The notes under the pieces were generated by a model. The model made no database searches. It worked only from the letters and a program-made list of their open reading frames with translations, and had not been told where the DNA came from. 64,000 bases of DNA from Bacteroidota bacterium (GTDB lineage: Bacteria; Bacteroidota; Bacteroidia; Chitinophagales; Saprospiraceae), in NCBI GenBank assembly GCA_020160935.1, contig JAIUPL010000002.1, positions 62,001-126,000 of the forward strand. The letters run 5' to 3'. Made by a program: the position numbers and the translations under genes. Positions 42,575 to 51,023 of the stretch are shown here, piece by piece (position 1 is the first letter of the stretch; each line of letters starts with the position of its first letter).

Positions 42575-43780
42575 TTATTTGTGGAGGATTACTTTTTTGG
42601 CGCGTTTTGACTTCGGATGCGTATGAATCAGATAAACAATCAGGCTTCCCGTCGCCACGCCTACGCCCGACCAGAGCAGGTATTGGGCCTTTTTGTGCCT
42701 GTCGTTGGCATCGTTGTACACGGCTGTGCGGTTGGTGCCTGCATACACGGCCGATTGCGGGTTGGGTGAAGCGAGGTAAATGTTTTTATAGGTAGAATAG
42801 GCATCCTGTTCTTTTCGATAGCCAATGCCTGCGGCTACGAGTCCGCCTACAAAGCCCGTCAGTTCCAGCGGCAGCACCCAGCCGCCGGGCTTTTGCGGCA
42901 CTTTGCCCGGGGCAAAGGCGCCTACGCCAATCTCGTCGGGGTGCATCACCTGTTCGCGGGTGTAGCCATCGCGCTCGAAATACCAGATCACCGTGTGGTT
43001 GCCAGCATGTGAGGAGTCGCCTACCCAGTCGAGGGTTTGGGGCACCAGCGATGAATGCGGGTCGATCATGAGGAAAGGCCGGAACGTCTGCACATTTTTG
43101 TTGGGTGGCACCTTGTACGTGATTTCCATGCGCCGGCCTTTGATGGTGGCTTGCGCATTTCTGGCCCAGTTGTACGACACCTTGCCCGTCAGTCGCGGTT
43201 CGAAGCGCAGGGCTGCATCGCGCGGATGCTGGCCCCGGGCTTTCCAGGCGTCTTCCTGGGCATCCCAGCCGTCGCCCACTTCAAACTCCCGATCACTCGC
43301 TGGCGGGTACACGCCGCCCGAGAGATCCTGGCCCATGTTGCGAAACCCGGCCAGCGTCTCTTCCCGCGTAGCCCCGAGCGTGTTGAGTACACGGCCGGCA
43401 AAATTGTCGGCATTGAGTTCGAGTTCCCTGCGCACGGCAGGGTTGCGCTCCTGAAGGTCATGCCCCAGAATGAGGTGACCGAGTTCGTGGGCCAACAGGC
43501 TGTACACGGCCCATTTGGTTTGCGCATTTTTCTCAAACTGTGTGACAAATGCCGGATTGTATCGGATGTAATTGTTAGAGCCGTCTCTGTATGCTTCTGC
43601 ATTGCGTGTAGCAGTAGATTCCTGCAGTTTGATGACAATGGCTGAACTGGAGGCGTCCTTGATTTCTTCCAATATCAGCCGCAGCCGTTCGTGCGCAGCA
43701 GGGTTGGCAGCAACGGGGTTCTGTGCCTGCAATGCCGAAGCAAGGCAGAACAGCGAGACAATCATGGGGAATATTTTCAT
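42575..43780 (-). CDS. Secreted HExxH metallopeptidase with C-terminal membrane segment
   Basis: 401 residues. Signal peptide to about 20. Zinc motif LLAHELGHLILGH (H98, E99, H102) with downstream ELELNADNFAG giving ExxAD (E121), the third ligand arrangement of M48-like enzymes. The middle (about 150-285) is a beta-rich region that may bind substrate. A hydrophobic stretch (about 300-320) and another (about 365-385) suggest membrane association. It lies 5 bp after the EAD gene and 10 bp before the PKD gene. All catalytic residues are present, so it is predicted active. Confidence 0.82.
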   Translation of the reverse strand: MKIFPMIVSLFCLASALQAQNPVAANPAAHERLRLILEEIKDASSSAIVIKLQESTATRNAEAYRDGSNNYIRYNPAFVTQFEKNAQTKWAVYSLLAHELGHLILGHDLQERNPAVRRELELNADNFAGRVLNTLGATREETLAGFRNMGQDLSGGVYPPASDREFEVGDGWDAQEDAWKARGQHPRDAALRFEPRLTGKVSYNWARNAQATIKGRRMEITYKVPPNKNVQTFRPFLMIDPHSSLVPQTLDWVGDSSHAGNHTVIWYFERDGYTREQVMHPDEIGVGAFAPGKVPQKPGGWVLPLELTGFVGGLVAAGIGYRKEQDAYSTYKNIYLASPNPQSAVYAGTNRTAVYNDANDRHKKAQYLLWSGVGVATGSLIVYLIHTHPKSKRAKKVILHK

Positions 43781-43785
43781 GGCAT

Positions 43786-44499
43786 TTATGGTAAAAGGTG
43801 GATCAATGCGACCGTAATCCGGTTGAGTTGTCGCTGGGCATCCGCCGGGGCAATCAGGTTGAGTTCACGGTTGCGTATTAGTTGGGTGTATTCGCCCTGC
43901 AGCACGGCAATGTCGGCCTGTATCTTGTCGTCAGGCGACTTGCTTTGCTGCAGGGTGGAAAAGGCTCGGGGGAGTTCGCCGGCGGAAACGGCCTCCAGCA
44001 GGGACTGGCGAAAAGCGTCGCCTTGCTGCATGGCCTTCTTGAGTTGTTCGCCGGCCATTTCCAGGATTACTTTTTGGTCGGGTTGAAAAATGGGCACTTT
44101 CCGCCAGAAAAACAGCCCGAATCCTGCCAGCAGCAGCATATTGAGCGGCGCCAGCCACCAGTACGAACCCTGGAAATAGGCAATCAACCCGTGATCGTTT
44201 TGCAACATATTCAGCAGGGTGAGCAATACCAGCACGAGGTACAGCCACAACAGGGCGAGGAGCAGGTAGTGTGCCGCAGGCGGCGTATGCTGCCCGGCAT
44301 ACCGGCTCAGCAGCGCGCCGCCCAGCAGCATAGCCAGGCCGGGTAGCAATAAAACTCCCGCCCAGCACCAGACGACTGGCGCGGCGTCGCCCAGTTTGCC
44401 GGTTATGGTTTGTACAAAAACCATCAGCAACACCAGGGTCGTACAAACAGCCCAGGGCCACAGGGAAAAATGCATCGTTCGGGAAAGAGGCTTCCACAT
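43786..44499 (-). CDS. Four-helix membrane protein with C-terminal EAD11-like domain
   Basis: 237 residues. Four membrane helices (about 13-32, 42-64, 76-97, 112-130) put both termini in the cytoplasm. The C-terminal about 75 residues are helical and end LNLIAPADAQRQLNRITVAL. This nearly repeats LIAQADADLERNRITKAL of the protein at 464-1369 and fits effector-associated domain 11. EADs recruit partners with the same domain. Position: 5 bp before protease 1 and 19 bp after protease 2, at the heart of the operon. No NTPase or other EAD gene is in this operon. Confidence 0.72.
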   Translation of the reverse strand: MWKPLSRTMHFSLWPWAVCTTLVLLMVFVQTITGKLGDAAPVVWCWAGVLLLPGLAMLLGGALLSRYAGQHTPPAAHYLLLALLWLYLVLVLLTLLNMLQNDHGLIAYFQGSYWWLAPLNMLLLAGFGLFFWRKVPIFQPDQKVILEMAGEQLKKAMQQGDAFRQSLLEAVSAGELPRAFSTLQQSKSPDDKIQADIAVLQGEYTQLIRNRELNLIAPADAQRQLNRITVALIHLLP

Positions 44500-44518
44500 G
44501 GTGCCGAATATTGGGTCG

Positions 44519-45736
44519 TTATTTTTTGATTTGATCGAGGATGCCTGCTTTTTGCAGGTGATCTTCTGCGCGGGCGCTCAGGCGGCATTCCTCATGGGCC
44601 TGTTTGTTGCTTTCCTCGGCCCTGAATTCGTACACCAGCCCGCGTACCGAATGGCCGTTTACAGATTGTTTGGCCAGGTAGTCGGGCAGGACATTGCCAC
44701 CGCGTTGCAGCCATTCCTTGCAGCCGTCGACGCTGACGCATCCGGGCTCATACTCCAGGGCCGACTGGTTGGTGACGACAAAGACAAAAACCCGGAAATA
44801 AGTAGGGTCGGGGAAAAACATCTTGCTGAAATAGTCCCAAACCCCGTCAAAACTGGGGCGGGGCGGGTAGTCGAGCCAGCGGTTATTCCCGGCAATCGAC
44901 GACAGTGCAGGCGCAGCGCGAAACTGTTCGGCGGCTGTAACGATGGCGAAACCATTTTTCACAGCAAAATACCTGCGGTCGGTGTAGCCCTGTTTGTCCA
45001 ATGCCCTGCAAATGCGGAAATTGATGTCGCCCAGTACCGCACAGCCTTCAAAGCGGCGGGTATTGAGGGTGCATTCCTTTGGGCAGCCGCTTTTTTTGAA
45101 ACGAGGCAGAGGGCTGTTTTCTACATCGGAAGGGTTGTTGCCAAAACTCAACCCCTTGTTCAGGGCTTCAGCCGTATTCCAGCCTGTGGAAATGCCGGTT
45201 TTGCGCTCTTTGAAAGGGTAGGCGGCCAGGTAAGAGTACGGGAACGCTTCTACCTGCTCCAGCAACACATCCAGGCTGGTGAAATCGCCGATTTTTTTGA
45301 CCACACTCGCAGCAAAGCGGTCGGCTTCGGCTTCTTCCCGGATTCTTTTTCGGGCGTCCAGGCTGTGTGCCAGGTGCAAATGCCCGATTTCATGTGCCAG
45401 TAAAAAATAGGCCCAGGGACGCCGCATGGCCATCAGCGATTTCAATTCGCCCCGGTTGTACAGCAGGTATTTGCCTTTGGCATCTGTTACGGCTGCCACG
45501 CTCGATACCCGGGCGTTCATGACCTGAAACGAAGCGCGATCCACGCCTGCCAACTGGCAGATCGTATCTACCATTTTTTCAACTTCAGCATCATTGCTGC
45601 CCTGCCGGGGCTGAGTGCCGAAAAAAACACCGGTGTACAAACAGCGGTGTACCGTGTCTATTTGAAGTGCCTGGGAAAACAGGGGAAATGCCAGCACGGC
45701 GCAAATGGCAAAAACAGAGAGTTTTTTCGTTGCCAT
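44519..45736 (-). CDS. Secreted HExxH metallopeptidase, first gene of operon
   Basis: 405 residues. Signal peptide to about 22 (LFSQ). Zinc motif LLAHEIGHLHLAH (H115, E116, H119), third ligand in EEAEADRFAA (E135). Cysteine-rich after residue 205 (CPKECTL, GCAVLGD, GCVSVDGCKEW), unlike protease 1. Similar spacing of helix and ligands to the protein at 42575-43780 but low similarity elsewhere, so these are two distinct M48-like enzymes of one operon. The transcript probably starts in the AT-rich gap 45737-45850. Confidence 0.82.
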   Translation of the reverse strand: MATKKLSVFAICAVLAFPLFSQALQIDTVHRCLYTGVFFGTQPRQGSNDAEVEKMVDTICQLAGVDRASFQVMNARVSSVAAVTDAKGKYLLYNRGELKSLMAMRRPWAYFLLAHEIGHLHLAHSLDARKRIREEAEADRFAASVVKKIGDFTSLDVLLEQVEAFPYSYLAAYPFKERKTGISTGWNTAEALNKGLSFGNNPSDVENSPLPRFKKSGCPKECTLNTRRFEGCAVLGDINFRICRALDKQGYTDRRYFAVKNGFAIVTAAEQFRAAPALSSIAGNNRWLDYPPRPSFDGVWDYFSKMFFPDPTYFRVFVFVVTNQSALEYEPGCVSVDGCKEWLQRGGNVLPDYLAKQSVNGHSVRGLVYEFRAEESNKQAHEECRLSARAEDHLQKAGILDQIKK

Positions 45737-45858
45737 AGTATGGAGGTTTATCCCTTATATGTACATAAAACACCTTCCCGTGAACAGGATTTATTAAAAA
45801 AAAATTGAATTTTATTTTTGAAACAAGCCTCTTTCTGCTGATGCTCCCAACGTTTTTG

Positions 45859-45866
45859 TAAATTTG
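45859..45866 (+). promoter_or_regulatory. -7 element TAAATTTG before the precursor peptide
   Basis: Exact TAnnTTTG, 47 nt upstream of ATG 45913. No clear TTTG -33 box at the usual spacing. Confidence 0.45.
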
Positions 45867-45912
45867 GGTTGTCTACCGTGCATATTGTTCACCAGACAAC
45901 ATTCTTATTGTT

Positions 45913-46137
45913 ATGAAAATTTCCAAATCACTCTTGCACGCCATCTTTGCTGGCGTCACTGTTGCGGCCACCGCTACTGCCTGCGAACATCAGAAAAAAG
46001 AGACGGCTCAAATTCACTTTCCTTCCTGCCCTTCCGATTGTGATATTGACCATGCTATTGATCTGCGAAATGAGGGGAATGGAGAAGGTGAAGAGGCGCC
46101 AGTACCCGGCAACTGCCCTGCCTGCGGAATGGGTTAA
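45913..46137 (+). CDS. Candidate MNIO-modified precursor peptide
   Basis: 74 residues. The N-terminal part MKISKSLLHAIFAGVTVAAT with C24 looks like a secretion signal with a lipoprotein-type cysteine. The rest is acidic and Gly/Pro-rich with cysteines at 39, 43, 68 and 71, in the contexts FPSCPSDCD and GNCPACGMG at the very C-terminus. A DUF692/MNIO enzyme gene follows on the same strand. The pair fits a RiPP of the kind in which MNIO enzymes oxidise Cys residues in precursor tails; signal-bearing precursors are known in some MNIO classes. The precursor role is inferred from size, cysteines and context. Confidence 0.7.
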   Translation: MKISKSLLHAIFAGVTVAATATACEHQKKETAQIHFPSCPSDCDIDHAIDLRNEGNGEGEEAPVPGNCPACGMG

Positions 46138-46241
46138 TAATTTCATTTTTTGAGGTGTTTGTCCGGGGGTATCTGTTGGGTATCCTTCGGACATTGGTTT
46201 GTTTTCACCCGGCAACCGCCCCGCAAACCCACACACCCCAC

Positions 46242-46350
46242 AGGGCGTTGCCCTGGGCTATTGGGTACGCCCTTTCAGGGCTCTCTCGATTTACCCTCTC
46301 ACTCTCTCACCTCTCACCCTCTCACATCTCTCACCCTCTCACCCTCTATC
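46242..46350. repeat. Small palindrome plus CTCTCACC words before MNIO gene
   Basis: AGGGCGT (46242-46248) and ACGCCCT (46267-46273) form a hairpin. From about 46290 CTCTCACC/CTCACCCT words run to the base before ATG 46351. They would form an unusually pyrimidine-rich leader. Confidence 0.75.
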
Positions 46351-47484
46351 ATGCTTTACCCTTCCATAGCCTGCAACCTCGATACCGATATTCTGCTGGC
46401 GGCGCTTCCGTTGCTGGAATCGGAGCGGGTGCAGGCACTGGAATGGTCGTTTGATACCCTGTATCAGGTGCGGGATATTCCGGCGTGGTTCGACGAGTTG
46501 CTGCTCGAATACGGGCGCGCAGGGAGGTTGATCGGACATGGCGTGTTTTTTTCACTGTTTTCAGGCCGCTGGTCGCCCGAACAGGCCCAATGGCTGGAGC
46601 ACCTGAAAAAGCAGTGCAGTGTTTTTCAGTTCGACCACATTACCGAACACTTCGGTTTTATGACGGGCGCCGATTTTCATTCCGGTGCGCCGATCAGTCT
46701 GCCATTCACCGCAAGTACGCTGGCTATCGGGCATGACCGGCTCCGGCGCATTCAGGAGGTGTGTGCCTGCCCGGTGGGGCTGGAAAATCTGGCTTTTGCC
46801 TATTCCCTGGAGGAGGTGAAACGGCATGGAGATTTTTTGAACCGACTGGTAGAACCTGTAAATGGCTTCATCATCCTGGATCTGCATAATTTATATTGTC
46901 AGGCTCACAATTTTGATATGCCAGCCGAGGAACTGCTGGATTTGTACCCACTTGAACGGGTGCGGGAAATACACATTTCCGGCGGGAGTTGGGAAAATTC
47001 ACCCTTGCTGCCCGAACGCCCGGTGCGCCGCGACACCCATGACGACGCTGTGCCAGCAGAGGTGTTCCAATTGCTGAGAAATACCATTCCGCTGTGCCCC
47101 AACCTGAAATTTGTGGTACTCGAACAAATGGGCACCGCCCTGCACACCGAAGCCAATCGCAGGCAGTTCAGACAGGATTTTGATGCCATGCATACCATTT
47201 TGGAGGCATTCGATGCGCCTGCCCAATCTACTGGGAATACATTTGCGCCTTTTTCATTGCCTGCATTGGGTACTCCTTTGGAAGATGCCGATCTGTACCG
47301 GCAACAACGTCAGTTGTCGGAAATACTGGAAACAGCCGACTCCTATGAAGCAGCGCGGCAGATGCTGGAAAATTCCGACCTCGCCGGAACCGCCTGGGGA
47401 ACAGAACACTGGGCGCCATATATGCTGGAAACGGCGATGCGCATCGCCCAAAAATGGCAAAAGGGCTTTCAGCAGCCTGCCTGA
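46351..47484 (+). CDS. DUF692-family MNIO (multinuclear non-heme iron oxidative enzyme)
   Basis: 377 residues from ATG 46351. TIM-barrel metal ligands are in family order: IGHG (H63), FDHITEHFGF (E99/H100, the SEHL motif), GLENLAF (E145/N146), ILDLHNLYCQAHNF (D177, N180, H186), REIHISGG (H208), RDTHDDAVP (D228, H230) and VVLEQM (E258). The usual family length is about 270-300. This enzyme has about 100 extra C-terminal residues (about 275-377, helical, ending QKWQKGFQ) that could replace the separate peptide-binding partner common in MNIO clusters. The predicted substrate is the Cys-rich peptide encoded just upstream. Confidence 0.85.
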   Translation: MLYPSIACNLDTDILLAALPLLESERVQALEWSFDTLYQVRDIPAWFDELLLEYGRAGRLIGHGVFFSLFSGRWSPEQAQWLEHLKKQCSVFQFDHITEHFGFMTGADFHSGAPISLPFTASTLAIGHDRLRRIQEVCACPVGLENLAFAYSLEEVKRHGDFLNRLVEPVNGFIILDLHNLYCQAHNFDMPAEELLDLYPLERVREIHISGGSWENSPLLPERPVRRDTHDDAVPAEVFQLLRNTIPLCPNLKFVVLEQMGTALHTEANRRQFRQDFDAMHTILEAFDAPAQSTGNTFAPFSLPALGTPLEDADLYRQQRQLSEILETADSYEAARQMLENSDLAGTAWGTEHWAPYMLETAMRIAQKWQKGFQQPA

Positions 47485-47559
47485 AGGCTGCGCAACAACA
47501 TAATACCAAGGGAGAGCCGCACGTTTGACATTCATTTCACTTGTAGCACTCCCGAAGCC

Positions 47560-48534
47560 ATGAAAAAGATTGTTGTTCTGATGCTGGGCGTTTTTCCTGC
47601 GTTCAGCCCCTGCCATGCGCAGGATGCCCCACCAGCCCCTTCGTCCTATCCACCCTGGTATAAACCGCCGGGCGAGCCATACCCAAAGGAATTAAAAGAT
47701 ATTAATGCGGATGGTCTGGTTGATACCATCCAAAGCGATCAATCATCCGGAAGTGGATTCAGCGGTACTTTTTTCAGTATTACAAATGGGAAAACAGGAG
47801 AACAGTACACGGTGGAGCCGGAATACTGTTTCTGCTCCTTGTACAGCCGCATTGATATTCCACCTGCACTGCTGAAACCTGAAAATGCAGGATTCAAAGC
47901 ATACCTCGAACAGCATGTTTTTTCCAGCCCCCGACGACAAGATCCCGATGCATCGCTGCAATGGATTCTGGAAAGCAGGGCCTGGCAGAAGGAGATTTCC
48001 GACAATCTTTACTTTGACACACGTATACACCTCGGACTGAAATGGCACAACCTGCCCGTTGAAATTCCGTCTGATTATTACACGGAATATCAGGGCGAGG
48101 GTGATACAAAGGCCTGTTTTCTGGATTATGCCGGCAGAAACCACTACCTGAATTGGAAAGGTGATACATTACAGATACGCTATTCCGATGATTCCTTGCG
48201 TATCCTGTCGACGATGCACGGCATGCTGCTTCAAAAGAATAACCGCTATGCATGGATTTTTGTAACTGATCCGGAAGTGACAGGCGCTCCCGACAAACTC
48301 CGTTGGGCCTCCATTGGTCAGGTTAAAGTAGTGGGCTCCTGGCTATTGATGCGGCATCACAGGCCTGTATTTTCTGATGATAAATTTTTTATGGTCGACC
48401 TGCAAACAGGTAAATGTGCCGGATTCAAGATAGATTTACCGCTTGATATGGATGCTTTGATGAATGCCCCTGCGCCCGAAGTTTTGCAAAACCAGGTGTT
48501 TTTGCGTATTCTTCAGGCATTCAAAAATATCTAG
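47560..48534 (+). CDS. Secreted protein of unknown function beside MNIO gene
   Basis: 324 residues. Signal peptide to about 20 (CHAQ). A Pro-rich stretch is followed by DINADGLVDTI (about 48-58), a calcium-loop-like motif. The rest is beta-rich with many aromatic residues and no family I recognise. It starts 75 nt after the MNIO stop and ends 14 nt before the PQQ dehydrogenase ATG, so it probably shares their transcript. It does not look like an MNIO partner protein (DUF2063-like) or a peptidase. Confidence 0.7.
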   Translation: MKKIVVLMLGVFPAFSPCHAQDAPPAPSSYPPWYKPPGEPYPKELKDINADGLVDTIQSDQSSGSGFSGTFFSITNGKTGEQYTVEPEYCFCSLYSRIDIPPALLKPENAGFKAYLEQHVFSSPRRQDPDASLQWILESRAWQKEISDNLYFDTRIHLGLKWHNLPVEIPSDYYTEYQGEGDTKACFLDYAGRNHYLNWKGDTLQIRYSDDSLRILSTMHGMLLQKNNRYAWIFVTDPEVTGAPDKLRWASIGQVKVVGSWLLMRHHRPVFSDDKFFMVDLQTGKCAGFKIDLPLDMDALMNAPAPEVLQNQVFLRILQAFKNI

Positions 48535-48548
48535 CAAGACTTATTTAC

Positions 48549-50654
48549 ATGAAATCAATCCTGTTCAGCACCCTCCTTTGCAGCCTCTTCCTGATCGGTT
48601 CTGATGGCCCTAATTACGAACGCTGGGAAGAATACCTCGGCGGCCCCGATCGCAACCATTATTCAGCCCTTACACAGATCAATACCGGAAACGTCAACCG
48701 ATTGCAGGTAGCCTGGACCTACGAGGCGCCGGACACGGGCCAGATGCAGATGAGCCCGATCATTGTCGATGGCGTCCTGTATGGCGTCACGGCAGGCGTT
48801 CAGGCTTTTGCCCTAGATGCGGCTACCGGAAAGGAAATATGGCGTTTTGGCGACCCGCTAAAAGCCTGGCACAGCACCAGCCGGGGCGTGTCATATTGGT
48901 CGGATGGCAAGGAAAAACGTATCCTTTTTACCGCAGGCCCCAATCTCTGGGCACTGAATGCCACAACCGGCAAGCCCATTGAATCATTCGGGAAAAGTGG
49001 CGCAGTCGATCTGCATGAAGGCCTGCCGCGTCGGGCCCAGGGTAAGTTCATTATTTCCAATACACCCGGCACCATTTTCGAAAACCTGATTGTCATGCCC
49101 GTTCGGGTGTCGGAAGGTAATGATGCGGCGCCGGGCGACATTCGCGCTTTCGATGTGGTAAGCGGCAAACTGGTGTGGACATTCCATACCATTCCTTACC
49201 CCAATGAACCGGGTATGGAAACCTGGGAAAACAAATTTGCTTTTCAAAACAATGGCATCGGCGGGGCCAACAACTGGGCCGGGATGGCCGTCGACCGGGA
49301 AGCAGGCATCCTGTTTGTACCGACAGGTTCGGCCGCGCCGGATTTTTATGGAAATAACCGCAAAGGCGACAACCTGTATGCCAACTGCCTGCTGGCACTC
49401 GACGCCCGCACGGGAAAACGCCTTTGGCACTACCAATTTACGCACCACGACATCTGGGATCGCGATTTGCCTGCCCCGCCCAATCTGTTGCAGGTAAAAC
49501 GAAACGGCGCAGTGGTCGACGCTGTCGCACAAATCACCAAACAGGGTTTTGTATTCGTATTTGACCGGAAAACCGGCGCACCCTTGTTTGATATCAAGGA
49601 AATGCCCGTGCCGGCATCCAGTCTCGAAGAGGAGCAAGCCGCGCCGACGCAGCCTGTGCCCGTATTGCCCCGACCCTTCGCCCGGCAGTCGGCCGACCTG
49701 ACAGAAAAAGACCTCAGCCCTTATGCGCCCAACAAGAAGGAATTGTTGAACCTGTTCAATACCCTCGACAAAAGGATGTATGCGCCGCCCAGCCTGGAAG
49801 GTGCATTGTTGCTTCCTGGCTACGACGGCGGTGCAGAATGGGGCGGCGCAGCAGCCGATCCTGCCGACGGTATTTTATATGTAAACTCCAATGAAATGGC
49901 CTGGATGCTGCAAATGCAGTCCGCAGGTGGTGAAAAAAGTGCAGGAAACCTCTCGCCTGGCGGAAAAATATACCAGGAGAATTGTGCGTCCTGCCACCAG
50001 CCCGACCGCAGCGGACTGGCCGCCAGCGGATTTCCTTCCCTGCTGAAAATACAGCAGCGCAGCCGCGATTTTACCACACAAATGATCGAACAGGGTAAAG
50101 GTATGATGCCGGGTTTCCCGCAGATTTCCGGTGAAGCGCGAAAAAACCTGCTGGACTTCCTGTACGGTACGGAAAAAACAGAGAAGCCCGCATTCGAAAT
50201 TGTTACATTGACCAACCCCAACAATACGACTTTGTACCAACATACCGGCTACCACAAATTCCTGGACAGCAACGGATTGCCAGGTATTGCGCCGCCCTGG
50301 GGTACCCTGAGCGCCATCGACCTCAATACGGGCGAATACCGCTGGCGCATTACACTCGGTGATACGGAATCGCTGCGGGAAAAGGGCAACCCGCCAACCG
50401 GTTGTGAAAATTACGGTGGACCGGTTTCCACCGCAGGTGGGTTGCTGTTTATTGCGGCCACCAAGGATGGGAAATTTCGTGCTTTCGACAAAAAAACGGG
50501 GGCTTTGCTATGGGAAACCACCTTGCCTGCTGCCGGATTCGCTACGCCTGCTACTTATGAGGTGAAAGGCAAACAATACGTTGTAGTAGCCTGTGGCGGT
50601 GAAAAACTGGGCACGCCAAAAGGAAATAAAGTGGTGGCGTTTTCGCTGCAATAG
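48549..50654 (+). CDS. PQQ-dependent quinoprotein dehydrogenase with internal heme-c domain
   Basis: 701 residues. Weak signal peptide (to about 20). Propeller start WEEYLGGPDRNHYSALTQIN and LQVAWTYEAPD..., repeated tryptophan docking motifs (GKEIWRFG, GKRLWHYQF, GALLWETTL). A cytochrome c insertion at about 465-560 has CASCH (C479, C482, H483) and MMPGFPQ as candidate axial Met. This is the membrane/periplasmic quinoprotein glucose- or alcohol-dehydrogenase class; the substrate is not readable. Electrons would pass from PQQH2 to heme and the respiratory chain. PQQ synthesis genes are not in the window. Confidence 0.9.
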   Translation: MKSILFSTLLCSLFLIGSDGPNYERWEEYLGGPDRNHYSALTQINTGNVNRLQVAWTYEAPDTGQMQMSPIIVDGVLYGVTAGVQAFALDAATGKEIWRFGDPLKAWHSTSRGVSYWSDGKEKRILFTAGPNLWALNATTGKPIESFGKSGAVDLHEGLPRRAQGKFIISNTPGTIFENLIVMPVRVSEGNDAAPGDIRAFDVVSGKLVWTFHTIPYPNEPGMETWENKFAFQNNGIGGANNWAGMAVDREAGILFVPTGSAAPDFYGNNRKGDNLYANCLLALDARTGKRLWHYQFTHHDIWDRDLPAPPNLLQVKRNGAVVDAVAQITKQGFVFVFDRKTGAPLFDIKEMPVPASSLEEEQAAPTQPVPVLPRPFARQSADLTEKDLSPYAPNKKELLNLFNTLDKRMYAPPSLEGALLLPGYDGGAEWGGAAADPADGILYVNSNEMAWMLQMQSAGGEKSAGNLSPGGKIYQENCASCHQPDRSGLAASGFPSLLKIQQRSRDFTTQMIEQGKGMMPGFPQISGEARKNLLDFLYGTEKTEKPAFEIVTLTNPNNTTLYQHTGYHKFLDSNGLPGIAPPWGTLSAIDLNTGEYRWRITLGDTESLREKGNPPTGCENYGGPVSTAGGLLFIAATKDGKFRAFDKKTGALLWETTLPAAGFATPATYEVKGKQYVVVACGGEKLGTPKGNKVVAFSLQ

Positions 50655-50655
50655 A

Positions 50656-50952
50656 TCATACCAGCAACTCCAGTTGCCGGAACACGGGGATTAATTCCCG
50701 GCCTTTTTCACTCAGCGCATATTCAATGTGAAGCGGCTTGAGGCGTACCACGTTTTTGTCGAGCAGTTGTGCCGTTTCCAGTTCTTTCAATGCCAGCGCT
50801 ACCGATTGCTTGCTGGCGCCTTTCAATTGACGCAGCAGGCTGTTGAAACGCAGCGGGCCATCCTGCGCCAGGCGAAATATTTGCGGCTTCCATTTGCCGG
50901 ACAACATTTTTAACAATCCCTCTGCGGGGCATTCTTCTTGCATGGTGGTCAA
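50656..50952 (-). CDS. HxlR-family winged-helix regulator
   Basis: 98 residues (alternative start 50943). HxlR signature: ECPAEGLLKMLSGKWKPQIF, LRFNSLLRQLKGASKQSVALALKELE, HIEYALSEKGRELIPVF. The N-terminal Cys (C8) matches the redox-sensing Cys of YodB/HypR-type members. Divergent from the DsbA-like gene with 71 bp between starts, so regulation of that gene and itself is likely. It converges with the PQQ dehydrogenase (1 bp between stops). Confidence 0.9.
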   Translation of the reverse strand: MTTMQEECPAEGLLKMLSGKWKPQIFRLAQDGPLRFNSLLRQLKGASKQSVALALKELETAQLLDKNVVRLKPLHIEYALSEKGRELIPVFRQLELLV

Positions 50953-50965
50953 CTTTTTTTGACTA

Positions 50966-50997
50966 ATTGTGCAGCCAATCCGACGCCTTTACCTTTG
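50966..50997 (+). promoter_or_regulatory. Promoter of DsbA-like gene
   Basis: ATTG at 50966-50969, 20 nt, TACCTTTG at 50990-50997. This fits the TTTG / TAnnTTTG consensus and predicts transcription start near 51004. It supports ATG 51024 over the internal ATG 51114. HxlR could bind here. Confidence 0.55.
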
Positions 50998-51023
50998 CGT
51001 CAATAAAAAGCATAACCCGCAAC

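Noticed and set aside
43786-44499. Naming the 38-46 kb operon as a known EAD conflict system
   Set aside because: No STAND/AAA NTPase, caspase or trypsin gene typical of described EAD systems is present, so only a candidate is claimed.
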